Positions 1 to 9,507 of a stretch of DNA of 64,000 nt are shown piece by piece. The notes under the pieces were generated by a model that saw nothing but the letters and a program-made list of their open reading frames with translations, searched no databases and had not been told where the DNA came from. Every line of letters begins with the position of its first letter. Within the stretch, counting starts at the first letter, position 1. Source of the DNA: JANQPX01 sp965204405 (GTDB lineage: Bacteria; Pseudomonadota; Alphaproteobacteria; Geminicoccales; Geminicoccaceae); the NCBI GenBank assembly GCA_965204405.1, contig CBDBEN010000005.1, positions 2,914,001 to 2,978,000 of the forward strand, read 5' to 3'. The position numbers and the translations under genes are program-made.

Positions 1-880
1 TCAGCCCCGCTCGGTGACCGTACCGGGAGTGATGATCGATGCGTTGATCCTGGCGCCCGATCAACCCCAGACCCATCTTGGCGACGGCTACGATGACAGT
101 CTCTCCGGCACCGGCCAGCGGCCGGAGGCGGGCCTCGACATGGCACCGGAACCACCGCCGACCGGTGTCCGGCGGATCATCGCATCACGTGCGGCGGACG
201 AGCTGGCACCAGGCGTCTCCGTCAATTTCGGCTTCGGCATTCCTGGCGGCATCCCCGCCCTCTTGAGGGACCAGGGCAGGCTCGACGATATCTGGATCTC
301 GGTCGAGCAAGGCATGCATAACGGCCAGCTCCTTGACGGCGATCTGTTCGGTGCCGCCCGCTATCCTGATGCGCTGCTCAGCTCGCTCGCCCAATTCGAT
401 TTCTACAGCGGCGGCGGTCTCGACGTTGCCTGCCTCGGGATGGCTGAGCTGGATCGGCAGGGCAATGTCAACGTCTCCCGTCTCGGCCCTAACATCGTCG
501 GCCCCGGCGGCTTCGTCGACATCACGCAGAACGCCAAGAAGGTCGTCTTCTGCGGCACCTTCGAAGCCAGGGGGTCGAGTGTCGACATCAAGAACAAGGG
601 GCTGGTCGTGAGGCAGCATGGCCAAGTAAGAAAACTGGTCGACCAGGTCGCCGAAATAAGCTTCTCCGCAGACTATGCACGCCGGCACGGCCGAACCGTC
701 ATCTACGTCACCGAGCGTGCCGTGTTTCGCCTGATCGACAATGGCATTGAGCTTTTCGAGATCGCCGACGGTGTCGACCTTGAGCGTGACGTGCTCGCCA
801 GAATGACTTTCAAACCGAGTATTGCATCAGACCTGCAAACGATGCCTGCCCGTCATTTCAACGCGCCGAGCGAGGCCTGA
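1..880 (+). CDS. Family I CoA-transferase, YdiF-like (3' part)
   Basis: The reading frame is open from the left edge of the window, so this is the C-terminal part of a longer protein. The visible part matches the second half of single-chain acetate/acetoacetate CoA-transferases of the YdiF type: an N-terminal VTVPG-V-DA segment, then an FGFGIP glycine loop, then ISVEQG. In this family the Glu of the VEQG motif forms the glutamyl-CoA thioester intermediate. The enzyme would move CoA between short acyl groups in the cytoplasm. It lies 270 bp upstream of an ABC importer and the acyl-CoA genes that follow, all on the same strand, which suggests that it activates the imported substrate or recycles CoA. 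The substrate cannot be read from the sequence. Confidence 0.85.
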   Translation, partial: QPRSVTVPGVMIDALILAPDQPQTHLGDGYDDSLSGTGQRPEAGLDMAPEPPPTGVRRIIASRAADELAPGVSVNFGFGIPGGIPALLRDQGRLDDIWISVEQGMHNGQLLDGDLFGAARYPDALLSSLAQFDFYSGGGLDVACLGMAELDRQGNVNVSRLGPNIVGPGGFVDITQNAKKVVFCGTFEARGSSVDIKNKGLVVRQHGQVRKLVDQVAEISFSADYARRHGRTVIYVTERAVFRLIDNGIELFEIADGVDLERDVLARMTFKPSIASDLQTMPARHFNAPSEA

Positions 881-1150
881 TCACCTACGATCGAGAAGGC
901 AACCGACTGCCACTTATGACAAGACCACCGCCATAGTGTATGATGCGTGAGCAGCAAGCGTCTTGATGCTTTTCTCTCGATGCAGCGAACAATACCGAAA
1001 AACCAAACGAACCCGAACCCCGCAGAAAACATAAGCTTTTCCACGTCCCTTCAAAGATCCCTCCTCGGAAATCCAGATTGCCAGCTTCGTCGCTTAGGCA
1101 TATAAGTAACTAAATAGTGAATTAATAAACTCTTCAGGGAGAATGAAACG

Positions 1151-2251
1151 ATGTCGCATGAAATGGGACGAAAAGACGGGGCACAATCACATCTCGGCCG
1201 CCGTGATGTTCTGAAAAGCGCAGCAGGCATCGCCGGCATCGGTCTTGCGCCGGGCCTCCTCGGCAGGGCAGCCTTTGCTCAGGCGGATGAATGGACCCTC
1301 GCCATCTCCATGCGCTCGCTCGCCAATCCCTATCACGCCACTTTTGCCAATGCCGGCAAGGCATTCGCCGAGTCCATCGGGGCACCCTTCGAGATGCTGG
1401 TCACCGAAGGCAATAGTGAAAAAGGCATCGCCGACGTCCGTGCTCTGCTCGCCCGCACCGAAGGTAAGCTGGTCCTGAACATCGATCCGAACGACAGTCC
1501 CGATGCGCGGGTGATCGTCGAGGAATGCGCGAAAGCGGGCGCTTATGTCGTGACCCAGTGGAACAAACCCGACGATCTCCATCCCTGGGACTTCAACCCC
1601 AACTATGTCGCCCATATGTCGTTCGACGGCGTACCCACCTCGACGGCGATCACCGAAGCCTTGATCGGCTCAATGGGGGGCGAAGGCGGCATCGTTGCGA
1701 TCGGCGGCATTCTCTCGAACGTACCGGCGATCGAGCGCAAGCTCGGCATGGAGCAGGCGGTCGAAGCAACCGGCGGCAAGGTGCAGATCCTCGACTTCCA
1801 GCCGGCCGATTGGAACGAGACCAAGGCCTTCGAGATCATGCAGGCCTGGCTGACCCGTTTCGGCGACGACATCAAGGGGGTCTGGGCCGCCAATGACGGC
1901 ATGGCGATCGGCGCCCTCGAAGCCCTTCGCCAGGAGGGCCGCGCCGGCGACGTACCGGTCACCGGTATCGACGGTATCGATGCGGCGGTTCAGGCGATCG
2001 AGGCGGGCGAAATGGCCGGCACCGTTGCCTGGGATCCGGCCTGGACCGGAGGCATGGGCCTCTCCATCGGTTACCACTCGGCCATCGGCGAGATCGACAT
2101 CGCCAACGAGCCCAACGAACATCGCGAGTTCTATGGTACCGGCATCATCGTGACCCCCGACACGGTCGCCGATTTCAAAAACATGGATGCGGGCCTCGAC
2201 TACAAGGATTTCTGGGGCAAAGCGACCGGCCAGATCCAATATCGCGGCTAG
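1151..2251 (+). CDS. Sugar-type ABC transporter substrate-binding protein (Tat-exported)
   Basis: This is a periplasmic binding protein of the RbsB/XylF type (Peripla_BP_4 fold), 366 aa. The N-terminus carries a twin-arginine export signal (GRRDVLKSAAGIAG) followed by a hydrophobic stretch and an AFAQA cleavage site, so the protein is probably exported folded. The mature part shows the usual two-lobe features (SMRSLANPYHA at the start, a GIDGIDAAVQAIEAGEM segment late). An ATG follows a CAGGGAGA ribosome-binding site. It heads a four-gene importer operon with permease, ATPase and second permease. The ligand is not identifiable. The neighbouring CoA-transferase, SDR and hydratase genes argue for something other than a simple pentose. 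Confidence 0.85.
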   Translation: MSHEMGRKDGAQSHLGRRDVLKSAAGIAGIGLAPGLLGRAAFAQADEWTLAISMRSLANPYHATFANAGKAFAESIGAPFEMLVTEGNSEKGIADVRALLARTEGKLVLNIDPNDSPDARVIVEECAKAGAYVVTQWNKPDDLHPWDFNPNYVAHMSFDGVPTSTAITEALIGSMGGEGGIVAIGGILSNVPAIERKLGMEQAVEATGGKVQILDFQPADWNETKAFEIMQAWLTRFGDDIKGVWAANDGMAIGALEALRQEGRAGDVPVTGIDGIDAAVQAIEAGEMAGTVAWDPAWTGGMGLSIGYHSAIGEIDIANEPNEHREFYGTGIIVTPDTVADFKNMDAGLDYKDFWGKATGQIQYRG

Positions 2252-2335
2252 GAGCTGGTGCGGCGACAGCGATGACCATGTGGACTTACGGTCCGTTCGC
2301 GACGCGTTGCAGCTAGTGTTCAGGAAAGAAGCACC

Positions 2336-3289
2336 ATGAAAAGGTGGGTGCGATTTCGCTCTTTCGCACCCGTCTTGGTGCTTCTTCTCCTCTGCCTGGT
2401 CATCGCTACCATCAACAGTAATTTTCTCTCGCTCTCCAATCTCATCCGCCTTTTGAGTTCCGCCGCGATCCCCCTCGTCCTGGTGATGGGCGGCACCTTC
2501 GTCATCCTGATGGGGAGCATAGACCTTTCGGTGGAAGGCATCGTGGCGCTGACCGCCGTCGTCGTCAGCCTTCTGGTTCTGAATGATTTCTCCAGCTTCG
2601 ACCTCGGCTTTTTCGCCGTGCCGGTTGCCATTCTTGTTGGCGGGCTGATCGGCTTTGCCAACGGCCTCCTCCATGTCCGGTTGCGCATCCCGAGCTTCAT
2701 GACCACGCTCGGCCTTGGCTTCGCCTGCGTCGGGGTCGCGACGGCAATGCTCGGCGGCTATACCGTGCGCATCGCTGATCGCGGTTTTCGCGATCTGACC
2801 CTTGGTCGGATCCTCGATGTTCCTTTCTCGGTATGGCTTGCAGCGCTTGCAGTCCTTATCGCCTGGATCATCCAGGAGCGCACCCGCACAGGTCGCTGGA
2901 TCTATGCGATCGGTACCGATGAGGTCATCGCGCGCCAGGTCGGCGTCCCGGTCGAGCGCACCCGCATCATCGTCTTCATGATCGCAGGATCATTCTATGG
3001 CCTGGCAGGCGCGATGAGTGCCGCCCAACTCGGCCAGGGCCACGCGCTGATCAGCCAGGGGCGCCTCTTCACCACCATCACCGCGATCGTGGTCGGCGGC
3101 ACGGCTCTTTCGGGCGGGGTCGGCTCGGTGCTGAATTCGGTGATCGGCGTGCTGGTCGTCGTCGTTCTGACCAACGGCATGGTGCTCATGGGTATCCCGC
3201 CCTTCGTCCAACTCGGCGTTCAGGGAATCCTGATCATCATCGCCGTCGCCTTGGCCCTCGATCGCTCGCGCCTCGAGGTGGTGAAATGA
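2336..3289 (+). CDS. ABC transporter permease (RbsC family)
   Basis: Inner-membrane permease of 317 aa with about eight to ten hydrophobic segments and typical BPD_transp_2 features: VMGGTFVILMGSIDLSVEG near the N-terminus and GGTALSGGVGSV near the C-terminus. It should form the translocation channel with the permease at 4802. Its stop overlaps the ATPase start (ATGA), a translational coupling arrangement. Having two different permeases instead of one homodimer is a known variant of this importer class. Confidence 0.9.
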   Translation: MKRWVRFRSFAPVLVLLLLCLVIATINSNFLSLSNLIRLLSSAAIPLVLVMGGTFVILMGSIDLSVEGIVALTAVVVSLLVLNDFSSFDLGFFAVPVAILVGGLIGFANGLLHVRLRIPSFMTTLGLGFACVGVATAMLGGYTVRIADRGFRDLTLGRILDVPFSVWLAALAVLIAWIIQERTRTGRWIYAIGTDEVIARQVGVPVERTRIIVFMIAGSFYGLAGAMSAAQLGQGHALISQGRLFTTITAIVVGGTALSGGVGSVLNSVIGVLVVVVLTNGMVLMGIPPFVQLGVQGILIIIAVALALDRSRLEVVK

Positions 3290-4797
3290 CCGCGGTTCTT
3301 GAAATCAAAAATGGATCGAAGAGCTTTCCCGGCGTCAAAGCGCTCGACGACGTTTCATTTCATATCGATCATCACGAAGTCGTCGGTCTCATTGGCGAAA
3401 ACGGTGCCGGCAAGTCCACCTTGTTGAAGGTGATCACCGGCATCTACGATCTCGATCAGGGTGACCTCTTGGTGAATGGCGAACCCGTCGACTTCGATAG
3501 CCCGCGCGATGCTTTCAATCACGGTGTCGCCATGGTGTTCCAAGAGCAGTCGGTGCTGCCGACCTTGAGCGTTGCTGAGAATATTTTTCTAGGCCGCGAG
3601 CAGGAATTCATCCGATTCGGTCTTATCGACAAGAAACGGATGAACGAGGCGGCGAAGGCCGAACTCGCCAAGGTCCATCTCGACATCGATCCGGCGAAGC
3701 GCACCGCCGACCTTACCTTCGGTGAACGCCAGATGGTCGAGATTGCCAAGGCGCTGTCCCTGGACAGCCGGATCGATGGCGACGTGATCATCCTTCTGGA
3801 CGAGCCGACATCGGTCCTGGAGCAGCGCGAGATCGAGATCCTTTTCTCCATCATCGATGACCTGAAGAAGCGCGCCTCGTTCATCTTCATCTCCCACCGC
3901 CTCGACGAGGTGATCCAGGTATCTGACCGTGTCTACATCCTTCGCGACGGCATGGTGGTTCGAGAAATCACCGCAGCCGACGCCGAGTTGCATGACCTCC
4001 ACCAGCACATGGTCGGCAGGCAGCTGGACCACGACTATTACCGCGAACCGAGACAACGTCCGGCAGGTGATCGATCGGTCATCGAAGCAAAGCATCTCAG
4101 CAAGTTCGGCGCCTTCGACGATGTATCGTTCCGCCTGCATGAAGGTGAAGTACTGGGCGTCGCCGGCGTTGTCGGATCGGGCCGAGAAGTCTTGGCACGC
4201 TGCCTCGCAGGGCTCGACAACGTCGATGCCGGAGAAATTCGCATCGATGGAAGACCCATGCATCTTGGCACGCCCCATCAGGCAGTCAGCGCGGGCATTG
4301 GTTTCGTGCCAAGCGAGCGGCGAGTCGAAGGCGTCGTTGCAGCTCTCGACGTCTCGGAGAATATGAGCCTTGCCTCGCGCGGACGCTTCGTTCGCCATGG
4401 CCTGATCGACTTTGCAGGTGAGAGAGAGACCGCGCGGCGCTGGATCGAACGGCTAGCGATCAAAACGCCCGGACTCGCGACGCCAGCCGGCAGCCTCTCC
4501 GGGGGCAACCAGCAAAAGGTCGTGCTCGCAAAATGGCGTATCGCGGAATCGGCCGTGATGATCCTCGATCATCCCACGCGCGGTATTGACGTCGGCGCCA
4601 AGGAGGAAGTTTACGAGTTGATTCGCGACATGGCGGACCAAGGCCTTGCGATTCTACTGCTCGCCGACACGCTGGAGGAAGTGATCGGTCTTTCGTCGCG
4701 AATCCTGGTGATGAAGGACGGACGGATCAGCGCCAGCTTCGATGCTCCCGTCGGCGGCAAGCCCGCGCAGGTCGATCTGATCGAGGCCATGGTTTAA
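3286..4797 (+). CDS. ABC transporter ATPase, tandem-domain (RbsA/MglA type)
   Basis: This cytoplasmic ATPase of 503 aa carries two nucleotide-binding domains and energises the importer. The first domain has a full Walker A (GENGAGKST), a signature LTFGERQ and Walker B VIILLDEPT. The second has the degenerate Walker A usual for this family (GVVGSGREV, no Lys) with the signature LSGGNQQK and an atypical Walker B ILDHPTRG. The gene overlaps the upstream permease by 4 bp and is followed 4 bp later by the second permease. Its layout is as expected for the family. Confidence 0.93.
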   Translation: MTAVLEIKNGSKSFPGVKALDDVSFHIDHHEVVGLIGENGAGKSTLLKVITGIYDLDQGDLLVNGEPVDFDSPRDAFNHGVAMVFQEQSVLPTLSVAENIFLGREQEFIRFGLIDKKRMNEAAKAELAKVHLDIDPAKRTADLTFGERQMVEIAKALSLDSRIDGDVIILLDEPTSVLEQREIEILFSIIDDLKKRASFIFISHRLDEVIQVSDRVYILRDGMVVREITAADAELHDLHQHMVGRQLDHDYYREPRQRPAGDRSVIEAKHLSKFGAFDDVSFRLHEGEVLGVAGVVGSGREVLARCLAGLDNVDAGEIRIDGRPMHLGTPHQAVSAGIGFVPSERRVEGVVAALDVSENMSLASRGRFVRHGLIDFAGERETARRWIERLAIKTPGLATPAGSLSGGNQQKVVLAKWRIAESAVMILDHPTRGIDVGAKEEVYELIRDMADQGLAILLLADTLEEVIGLSSRILVMKDGRISASFDAPVGGKPAQVDLIEAMV

Positions 4798-4801
4798 GGA
4801 C

Positions 4802-5740
4802 ATGACCGACAAGATCAAAGAGCACCTTCCACTGATCTGCCTAGTCCTCCTGGTCTTTCTGGTTGGCGGCATCGACAGCAGATTCCTGTCGCCGGGTAAC
4901 CTCATGGTGGTGAGCGCCGATACCATGACGCTGTTCCTCATGGCGGCAGGCGCCACCTTCGTAATCATGACCGGCGGCATCGATCTTTCGATCCAGGCCG
5001 TAGCCTCGATGACGTCCTGCATCGTTGCAGCACTTCTGCCCGCCCTCGGTTTCGCAGCCGTCCCCATCGCACTGCTATCCGGCATGATCTCCGGGCTGAT
5101 CTGCGGCCTTGTCACCACGTATCTCCGCATCCCCTCCTTCATCGCAACGCTCGCGATCAGCGGTGTGGTGACGTCGGTCGCTTACATTGCTTCAGACACC
5201 CGTTCGGTACCGATCGCGGCCAAGGATCGCGACTCCTATCTTTCCTGGGCGGTGGGTGAGATCGGGCCGATTCAGAATGAAATCCTGGTGGGGATCGCGG
5301 TTCTGATTTTTCTGACCCTCCTTCACAATCTCACACCATTCGGCCGTCTGATCCGCGCTATCGGCAGCCAGGAGCGGGCGGTCATTGCATCGGGCATCCA
5401 TGCCGATCGCATCAAGATCCTGGCCTTCGTTCTCTCCGGCAGCATGGCGGGCCTTGCCGGCGTGGTGATGGCCGGCCGCCTCGGTTCCGGCTCGCCTACA
5501 CTCGCCAATGAATTCCTTCTTCCCGCCATCGCCTGCATCATCGTCGGCGGCACCGCGATCACTGGGGGCGTCGGCAGCGTTTGGAAAACCTTCATCGGTG
5601 CCCTGATGATCGCCGTCATCCGGATCGGCATGACCTTTATCGGCGTCAGCGTCTTTGCCCAGCAGATTGTGTTCGGACTGATCCTGGTCGTCGCCGTCGC
5701 GATCACGATCGATCGCAGCAAAGTCGCAACCGTCAAATAA
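4802..5740 (+). CDS. ABC transporter permease (RbsC family), second copy
   Basis: This second inner-membrane permease of the importer is 312 aa and carries the family segments ATFVIMTGGIDLSIQA and GGTAITGGVGSV. It begins 4 bp after the ATPase stop and is therefore in the same operon. It is diverged from the first permease, which suggests a heterodimeric channel. About 145 bp separate it from the next gene, on the same strand. Confidence 0.9.
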   Translation: MTDKIKEHLPLICLVLLVFLVGGIDSRFLSPGNLMVVSADTMTLFLMAAGATFVIMTGGIDLSIQAVASMTSCIVAALLPALGFAAVPIALLSGMISGLICGLVTTYLRIPSFIATLAISGVVTSVAYIASDTRSVPIAAKDRDSYLSWAVGEIGPIQNEILVGIAVLIFLTLLHNLTPFGRLIRAIGSQERAVIASGIHADRIKILAFVLSGSMAGLAGVVMAGRLGSGSPTLANEFLLPAIACIIVGGTAITGGVGSVWKTFIGALMIAVIRIGMTFIGVSVFAQQIVFGLILVVAVAITIDRSKVATVK

Positions 5741-5884
5741 TGAACGTGCGAAGCCGATGACGGACATCGATTTTTCCTATTGACCATTGCGCCGCTGCCC
5801 AGTCCTATCAATACGTCCTTCGAGATCGATCGGAGGCACTGAATAATCCTGGTAGCCGGCGATGACGGACAGCGGTGATCGAAT

Positions 5885-6631
5885 ATGACGAAGGAACTGG
5901 ACGGTCGCGTCGCCATCGTAACCGGATCCGCGATGAACATCGGCCGGCAGACCTGCTTGAAGCTCGCCGAACTCGGCGCGGCCGTGGTTACCCATGCCAA
6001 AGAGAATGAGAAGGAAGCCAAGGAGACGGCAGCGTTGGTAGCGGCCAAAGGCGGCCGTGCGGCAACTTATATCGGGGATCTGAGCAATCCCGGCCACGCG
6101 CAGGCGCTGGTCGAGACCGCGACCCGAAATTTCGGCAATGTCCATATCCTGGTGAACAATGCCGCCATGCGCCGCAACACACCGCTCCAAGAGACATCCT
6201 TCGAGGATTGGCAAAAGGTGATCAGCACCAATCTCGACGCGCCGTTTCTCTGCTGCCAAACGGCCATCCCTCATATGGTGCGAGCCGGCTGGGGGCGAAT
6301 CGTGATGCTGGGTGGTCTGTCCGCCCATCGCGGTGTGAAGGACCGCGTCCATGTCGCTACCACCAAAGCGGGGCTGACCGGCATGACCAGGGCGCTTGCC
6401 GCCGAGTTCGCGAGCGCTGGTATTACCGCCAACACCGTCGTTCCCGGCAGCATCAACACGGTGCGCGGGATGGCCGCCGGCACGGCTCCTCCCGGCGGCC
6501 ATCCCAATCTTGTCGGACGTCAGGGCGAGCCTGAGGAGGTGGCGCATATCATCGTCTCGCTCTGCCGTCCCGAGGCTGCCTACACCACCGGTCAGACGAT
6601 CCATGTCAATGGCGGGGCCTATCTCACTTGA
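5885..6631 (+). CDS. SDR-family oxidoreductase with atypical active site
   Basis: Classical-length short-chain dehydrogenase/reductase, 248 aa, cytoplasmic. It has the nucleotide-binding motif TGSAMNIG and the NNAA motif, and ends in the usual HVNGGAYLT. At the catalytic YxxxK position the sequence reads VHVATTKAG: the Lys is present but the Tyr is replaced (Val at that place, His one residue earlier), and the preceding Ser region reads MLGGLS. Related SDRs with an HVxxxK pattern exist, so it may be a functional subgroup, but standard Tyr-driven alcohol oxidation is doubtful. It sits between the importer and the CoA genes and probably acts in the same pathway. Confidence 0.85.
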   Translation: MTKELDGRVAIVTGSAMNIGRQTCLKLAELGAAVVTHAKENEKEAKETAALVAAKGGRAATYIGDLSNPGHAQALVETATRNFGNVHILVNNAAMRRNTPLQETSFEDWQKVISTNLDAPFLCCQTAIPHMVRAGWGRIVMLGGLSAHRGVKDRVHVATTKAGLTGMTRALAAEFASAGITANTVVPGSINTVRGMAAGTAPPGGHPNLVGRQGEPEEVAHIIVSLCRPEAAYTTGQTIHVNGGAYLT

Positions 6632-6687
6632 ACGGCACCGAGCATAAGCGCTGCCGGACGGATATCAAAAACCGATAGGAGTTGACC

Positions 6688-7881
6688 ATGCCTCATCTGC
6701 CGGCCTCCGATGCGCTGTCCCATTTTCGGGTTCTGGATCTGACGCGCGTGCGCTCGGGTCCGACCGCAGTGCGCCAGCTCGCTGATTGGGGCGCCGATGT
6801 GATCAAGATCGAACAGCCTGCCGCCCTCGAAGCCGATGGCGCTTTGGGAGCCGGGCGCAACACGGCGGATTTTCAGAACCTGCAGCGCAACAAGCGGAGT
6901 CTTACGCTCAATCTTAAGGAAGCCGACGGCCTTGCCCTCTTCATGCGCCTCGCGACGACCGCCGACGTTATCGTGGAGAACTTCCGTCCCGATGTGAAAG
7001 AACGCCTTGGCGTTGATTATGAAAGCCTCAAAGCGGTCAACCCGCGGGTTATTCTCGCCAGCATCTCGGGATTCGGGCAGGACGGCCCGTATGCCAAACG
7101 TCCGGGGTTCGATCAGATTGCTCAGGGCATGGGCGGGCTGATGTCGATCACCGGCGAACCTGGACAGGGGCCGATGCGCGTCGGCATTCCGATCGCCGAT
7201 CTCACGGCCGGGCTGTTTTGCGCGCTCGGTATTATGACTGCCCTGTTGGAGCGGGAGAAATCCGGACAGGGACAGTGGCTGCACACCTCGCTGCTGCAGG
7301 CGCAGGCGTTCATGCTCGACTTCCAGGCCGCCCGCTGGCTGATGGAGAAGGACCTTCCCGCCCAGGCCGGCAACGAGCATCCTACCAGCATGCCGACCAA
7401 CCGCTACAAAACATCGGATGGCGCCATCAACATCGCCGTCGCCGGAGAGGTCATCTGGCAGCGTTTTTGCGTGGCGATCGGTGAGCAGGGCTGGGCCGAG
7501 GATCCGGCCTACGCGACCAATGCCGACAGAAGCCAAAATCGCGATGCATTGAATCAGATGATCGAGACGGTCACGATTACCAAGACAAGCGCCGAATGGG
7601 TCGAACTCCTGCTGGAACAGGGCGTCCCATGTGGACCGATTTACCGGATAGACGAAATGTTCGAGGACCCGCAAGTCCAGCATCTTGAGATTGCCGAAGC
7701 GATGGAGACCGAACCCTTCGGTATGACCAACGCCATGGCGCAGCCCGTTCGCCTGGAGCGAACCCCGGCCAAGCTGAGGGCCCGCCCGCCCGGACGCGGG
7801 GAGCATGGCGGCGAATTGCTGCAGGAACTCGGTTTGAGCCAGGCCGAGATTGAAGATCTCCGTGCCCGCTCGATTATCTGA
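6688..7881 (+). CDS. CaiB/BaiF-type (family III) CoA-transferase
   Basis: Cytoplasmic family III CoA-transferase, about 397 aa, the normal length. The N-terminus has the conserved LDLTRVRSGPTAVRQLADWGADVIKIEQP region. The motif GIPIADLTAGLFCA contains the Asp that forms the acyl-enzyme anhydride in this family (FRC/CaiB). The ATG at 6688 is preferred over the TTG six bases upstream because it lies about 7 bp from an AGGAG site. The enoyl-CoA hydratase follows 19 bp after the stop. A CoA-transferase followed by a hydratase is a common pair in carnitine-like or dicarboxylate catabolism. The acid activated here is unknown. Confidence 0.9.
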   Translation: MPHLPASDALSHFRVLDLTRVRSGPTAVRQLADWGADVIKIEQPAALEADGALGAGRNTADFQNLQRNKRSLTLNLKEADGLALFMRLATTADVIVENFRPDVKERLGVDYESLKAVNPRVILASISGFGQDGPYAKRPGFDQIAQGMGGLMSITGEPGQGPMRVGIPIADLTAGLFCALGIMTALLEREKSGQGQWLHTSLLQAQAFMLDFQAARWLMEKDLPAQAGNEHPTSMPTNRYKTSDGAINIAVAGEVIWQRFCVAIGEQGWAEDPAYATNADRSQNRDALNQMIETVTITKTSAEWVELLLEQGVPCGPIYRIDEMFEDPQVQHLEIAEAMETEPFGMTNAMAQPVRLERTPAKLRARPPGRGEHGGELLQELGLSQAEIEDLRARSII

Positions 7882-7900
7882 CGCATCGGAAAGGAACAGG

Positions 7901-8704
7901 ATGGGACCGGCTCTCTCAACCGACAAGATGTTGGCGCGCAAAGATGGTGCTATCGGCCATGCGATCTTCAATAATCCGGAACGCCACAACGCAGTCTCGC
8001 TCGAGATGTGGGACGCCCTCGACGTTATTCTCGAACATTTCGAGGGCGATCCGGATATCCGCGCGGTGGTCCTTTCCGGCGCCGGCAGCAAGGCGTTCGT
8101 TTCCGGTGCCGATATTTCGAAATTCGAAGAAGAACGTGCATCCAGGGAAGCGACCGAGCACTACAATGAGAGGGTCAAGAGAATCTATCAGCGGATCGAG
8201 CATTTTCCGATGCCGACAATCGCCATGATCAACGGCCATTGCATTGGCGGAGGGTTGAACCTCGCCGTCTGCTGCGATCTTCGTATCTGCACGGAAGGAT
8301 CGAAATTCGCCATGCCGGCTGCCAAGCTGGCACTAGGTTACCCCTATCATGCGATTAGGCGACTCATGACAGCGGTTGGTCCCGCCGCCGCCAAACAGCT
8401 CATGTTCACAGCAAGAAGCATCGATGCAGCAACCGCCTTTCGCCTGGGTCTGGTTCAAGAGATCGTTCCGCCGCAGGATCTCGAAAGCCATGTCAACGAG
8501 ATTGCTGTTGCGATCGCCGACAATGCACCGCTCACCATCCGTGCCATGAAGTTTATTGGCAACCAGGTCACCGAACCGGATCCGAATGAGCGGGATCTCG
8601 AACGCTGCGACGAGATAGTCGCTGCCTGCTTTGCCTCCGAAGACTATGTCGAGGGCCGGCGTGCGTTCATGGAGAAACGCAAGCCCGACTTCAAAGGCCG
8701 CTAG
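7901..8704 (+). CDS. Enoyl-CoA hydratase/isomerase family protein
   Basis: Crotonase-fold protein of 267 aa. The oxyanion-hole segments are visible as SGAGSKAFVSGADISKF and INGHCIGGGLNLAVCCDLR. An ATG at 7901 follows an AAGGAAC ribosome-binding site, so it was chosen over an in-frame start 51 bp upstream that overlaps the CoA-transferase gene. It should hydrate, isomerise or cleave an acyl-CoA made by the upstream transferase. Crotonase-fold enzymes do many reactions, so the exact chemistry is open. Confidence 0.88.
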   Translation: MGPALSTDKMLARKDGAIGHAIFNNPERHNAVSLEMWDALDVILEHFEGDPDIRAVVLSGAGSKAFVSGADISKFEEERASREATEHYNERVKRIYQRIEHFPMPTIAMINGHCIGGGLNLAVCCDLRICTEGSKFAMPAAKLALGYPYHAIRRLMTAVGPAAAKQLMFTARSIDAATAFRLGLVQEIVPPQDLESHVNEIAVAIADNAPLTIRAMKFIGNQVTEPDPNERDLERCDEIVAACFASEDYVEGRRAFMEKRKPDFKGR

Positions 8705-8756
8705 CAGCGTGTCGACAGCATTTGGCTAAAGCCAATACCGCACCGCCGGACCCGGT

Positions 8757-9491
8757 ATGATCGACCTGCCCATCCTGCTCTATATGGGTGCCGTCGCATT
8801 TCTCACCGCAATCCTGCACAGCGTCGGCGGGTTTGCCGGCGCCTTGATGATGGCGATCGCGATCGCACCGGCGATCGGTGTCAAGCTGACTGTGCCGCTG
8901 GTCGCGGTGGCGATGATCGTCTCCCATGGTTCCCGTGCCTGGCTGCTGCGCAAGGCGGTGGACTGGCAGGCATTCCGACTGATTTTTCTGGTCGCCCTTC
9001 CCTTCATCCTTGTCGGTGTTCTTGTTTACGTCGAGCTTTCGGAGCGGGCGGTCGCCCTGTTTTTAGGCGGAATGCTGCTGGTCACCACGCCGCTGCGGCG
9101 TATCCTCAAAGGACGGCGTATCGAGGTTCCCCGCGCCGGGCTTGCTGCTATTGCCATACCTTATGGGTTTCTATCAGGGGCGAGCTTTGGCGTCGGCCTC
9201 ATGCTCGGCCCGTTCCTGCTGGGTGCTGGGCTGGCTGGCGAGGCTTTGGTAGCCACCGTCGCCGTTAACGGGTTTCTCCTGAATTTGATCAAGACACTCG
9301 CCTTCGGCTTCTCACCTCTCCTCACCCATGACATGGCCCTGATCGGCGTGGGGCTCGGCCTTTGCACGATCCCGGGACACCATGTCGGCCGCATGATCCT
9401 GAGGCGCACGCCGATCCGTATTCACACGTTGTTTCTAGAAGCCTTCATGCTGGCGGGCGGCGTCTATTTTATGAGCCAGGGACTGGCATGA
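8757..9491 (+). CDS. TSUP family (TauE/SafE) membrane exporter
   Basis: Integral membrane protein of 244 aa with about seven to eight hydrophobic segments and internal two-fold similarity (GGFAGALMMAIAI early, SGASFGVGLMLGPFLLGAG in the second half). The TSUP family includes exporters of sulfite and other sulfur-containing organic anions. It lies 52 bp after the hydratase on the same strand, so probably in the operon. Given the sulfonate genes elsewhere in the window, a sulfite or organosulfonate export role is attractive but is only an inference. Confidence 0.85.
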   Translation: MIDLPILLYMGAVAFLTAILHSVGGFAGALMMAIAIAPAIGVKLTVPLVAVAMIVSHGSRAWLLRKAVDWQAFRLIFLVALPFILVGVLVYVELSERAVALFLGGMLLVTTPLRRILKGRRIEVPRAGLAAIAIPYGFLSGASFGVGLMLGPFLLGAGLAGEALVATVAVNGFLLNLIKTLAFGFSPLLTHDMALIGVGLGLCTIPGHHVGRMILRRTPIRIHTLFLEAFMLAGGVYFMSQGLA

Positions 9492-9507
9492 TTGTGCGAC
9501 CAAGCCC

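Noticed and set aside
1670..2674. 334-codon frame opposite to the ABC binding-protein and permease genes
   Set aside because: Antisense shadow: low-complexity charged composition and spans two real genes.
6619..8091. 490-codon minus-strand frame opposite to the CoA-transferase and hydratase genes
   Set aside because: Crosses two well-supported plus-strand genes and has no recognisable domain.
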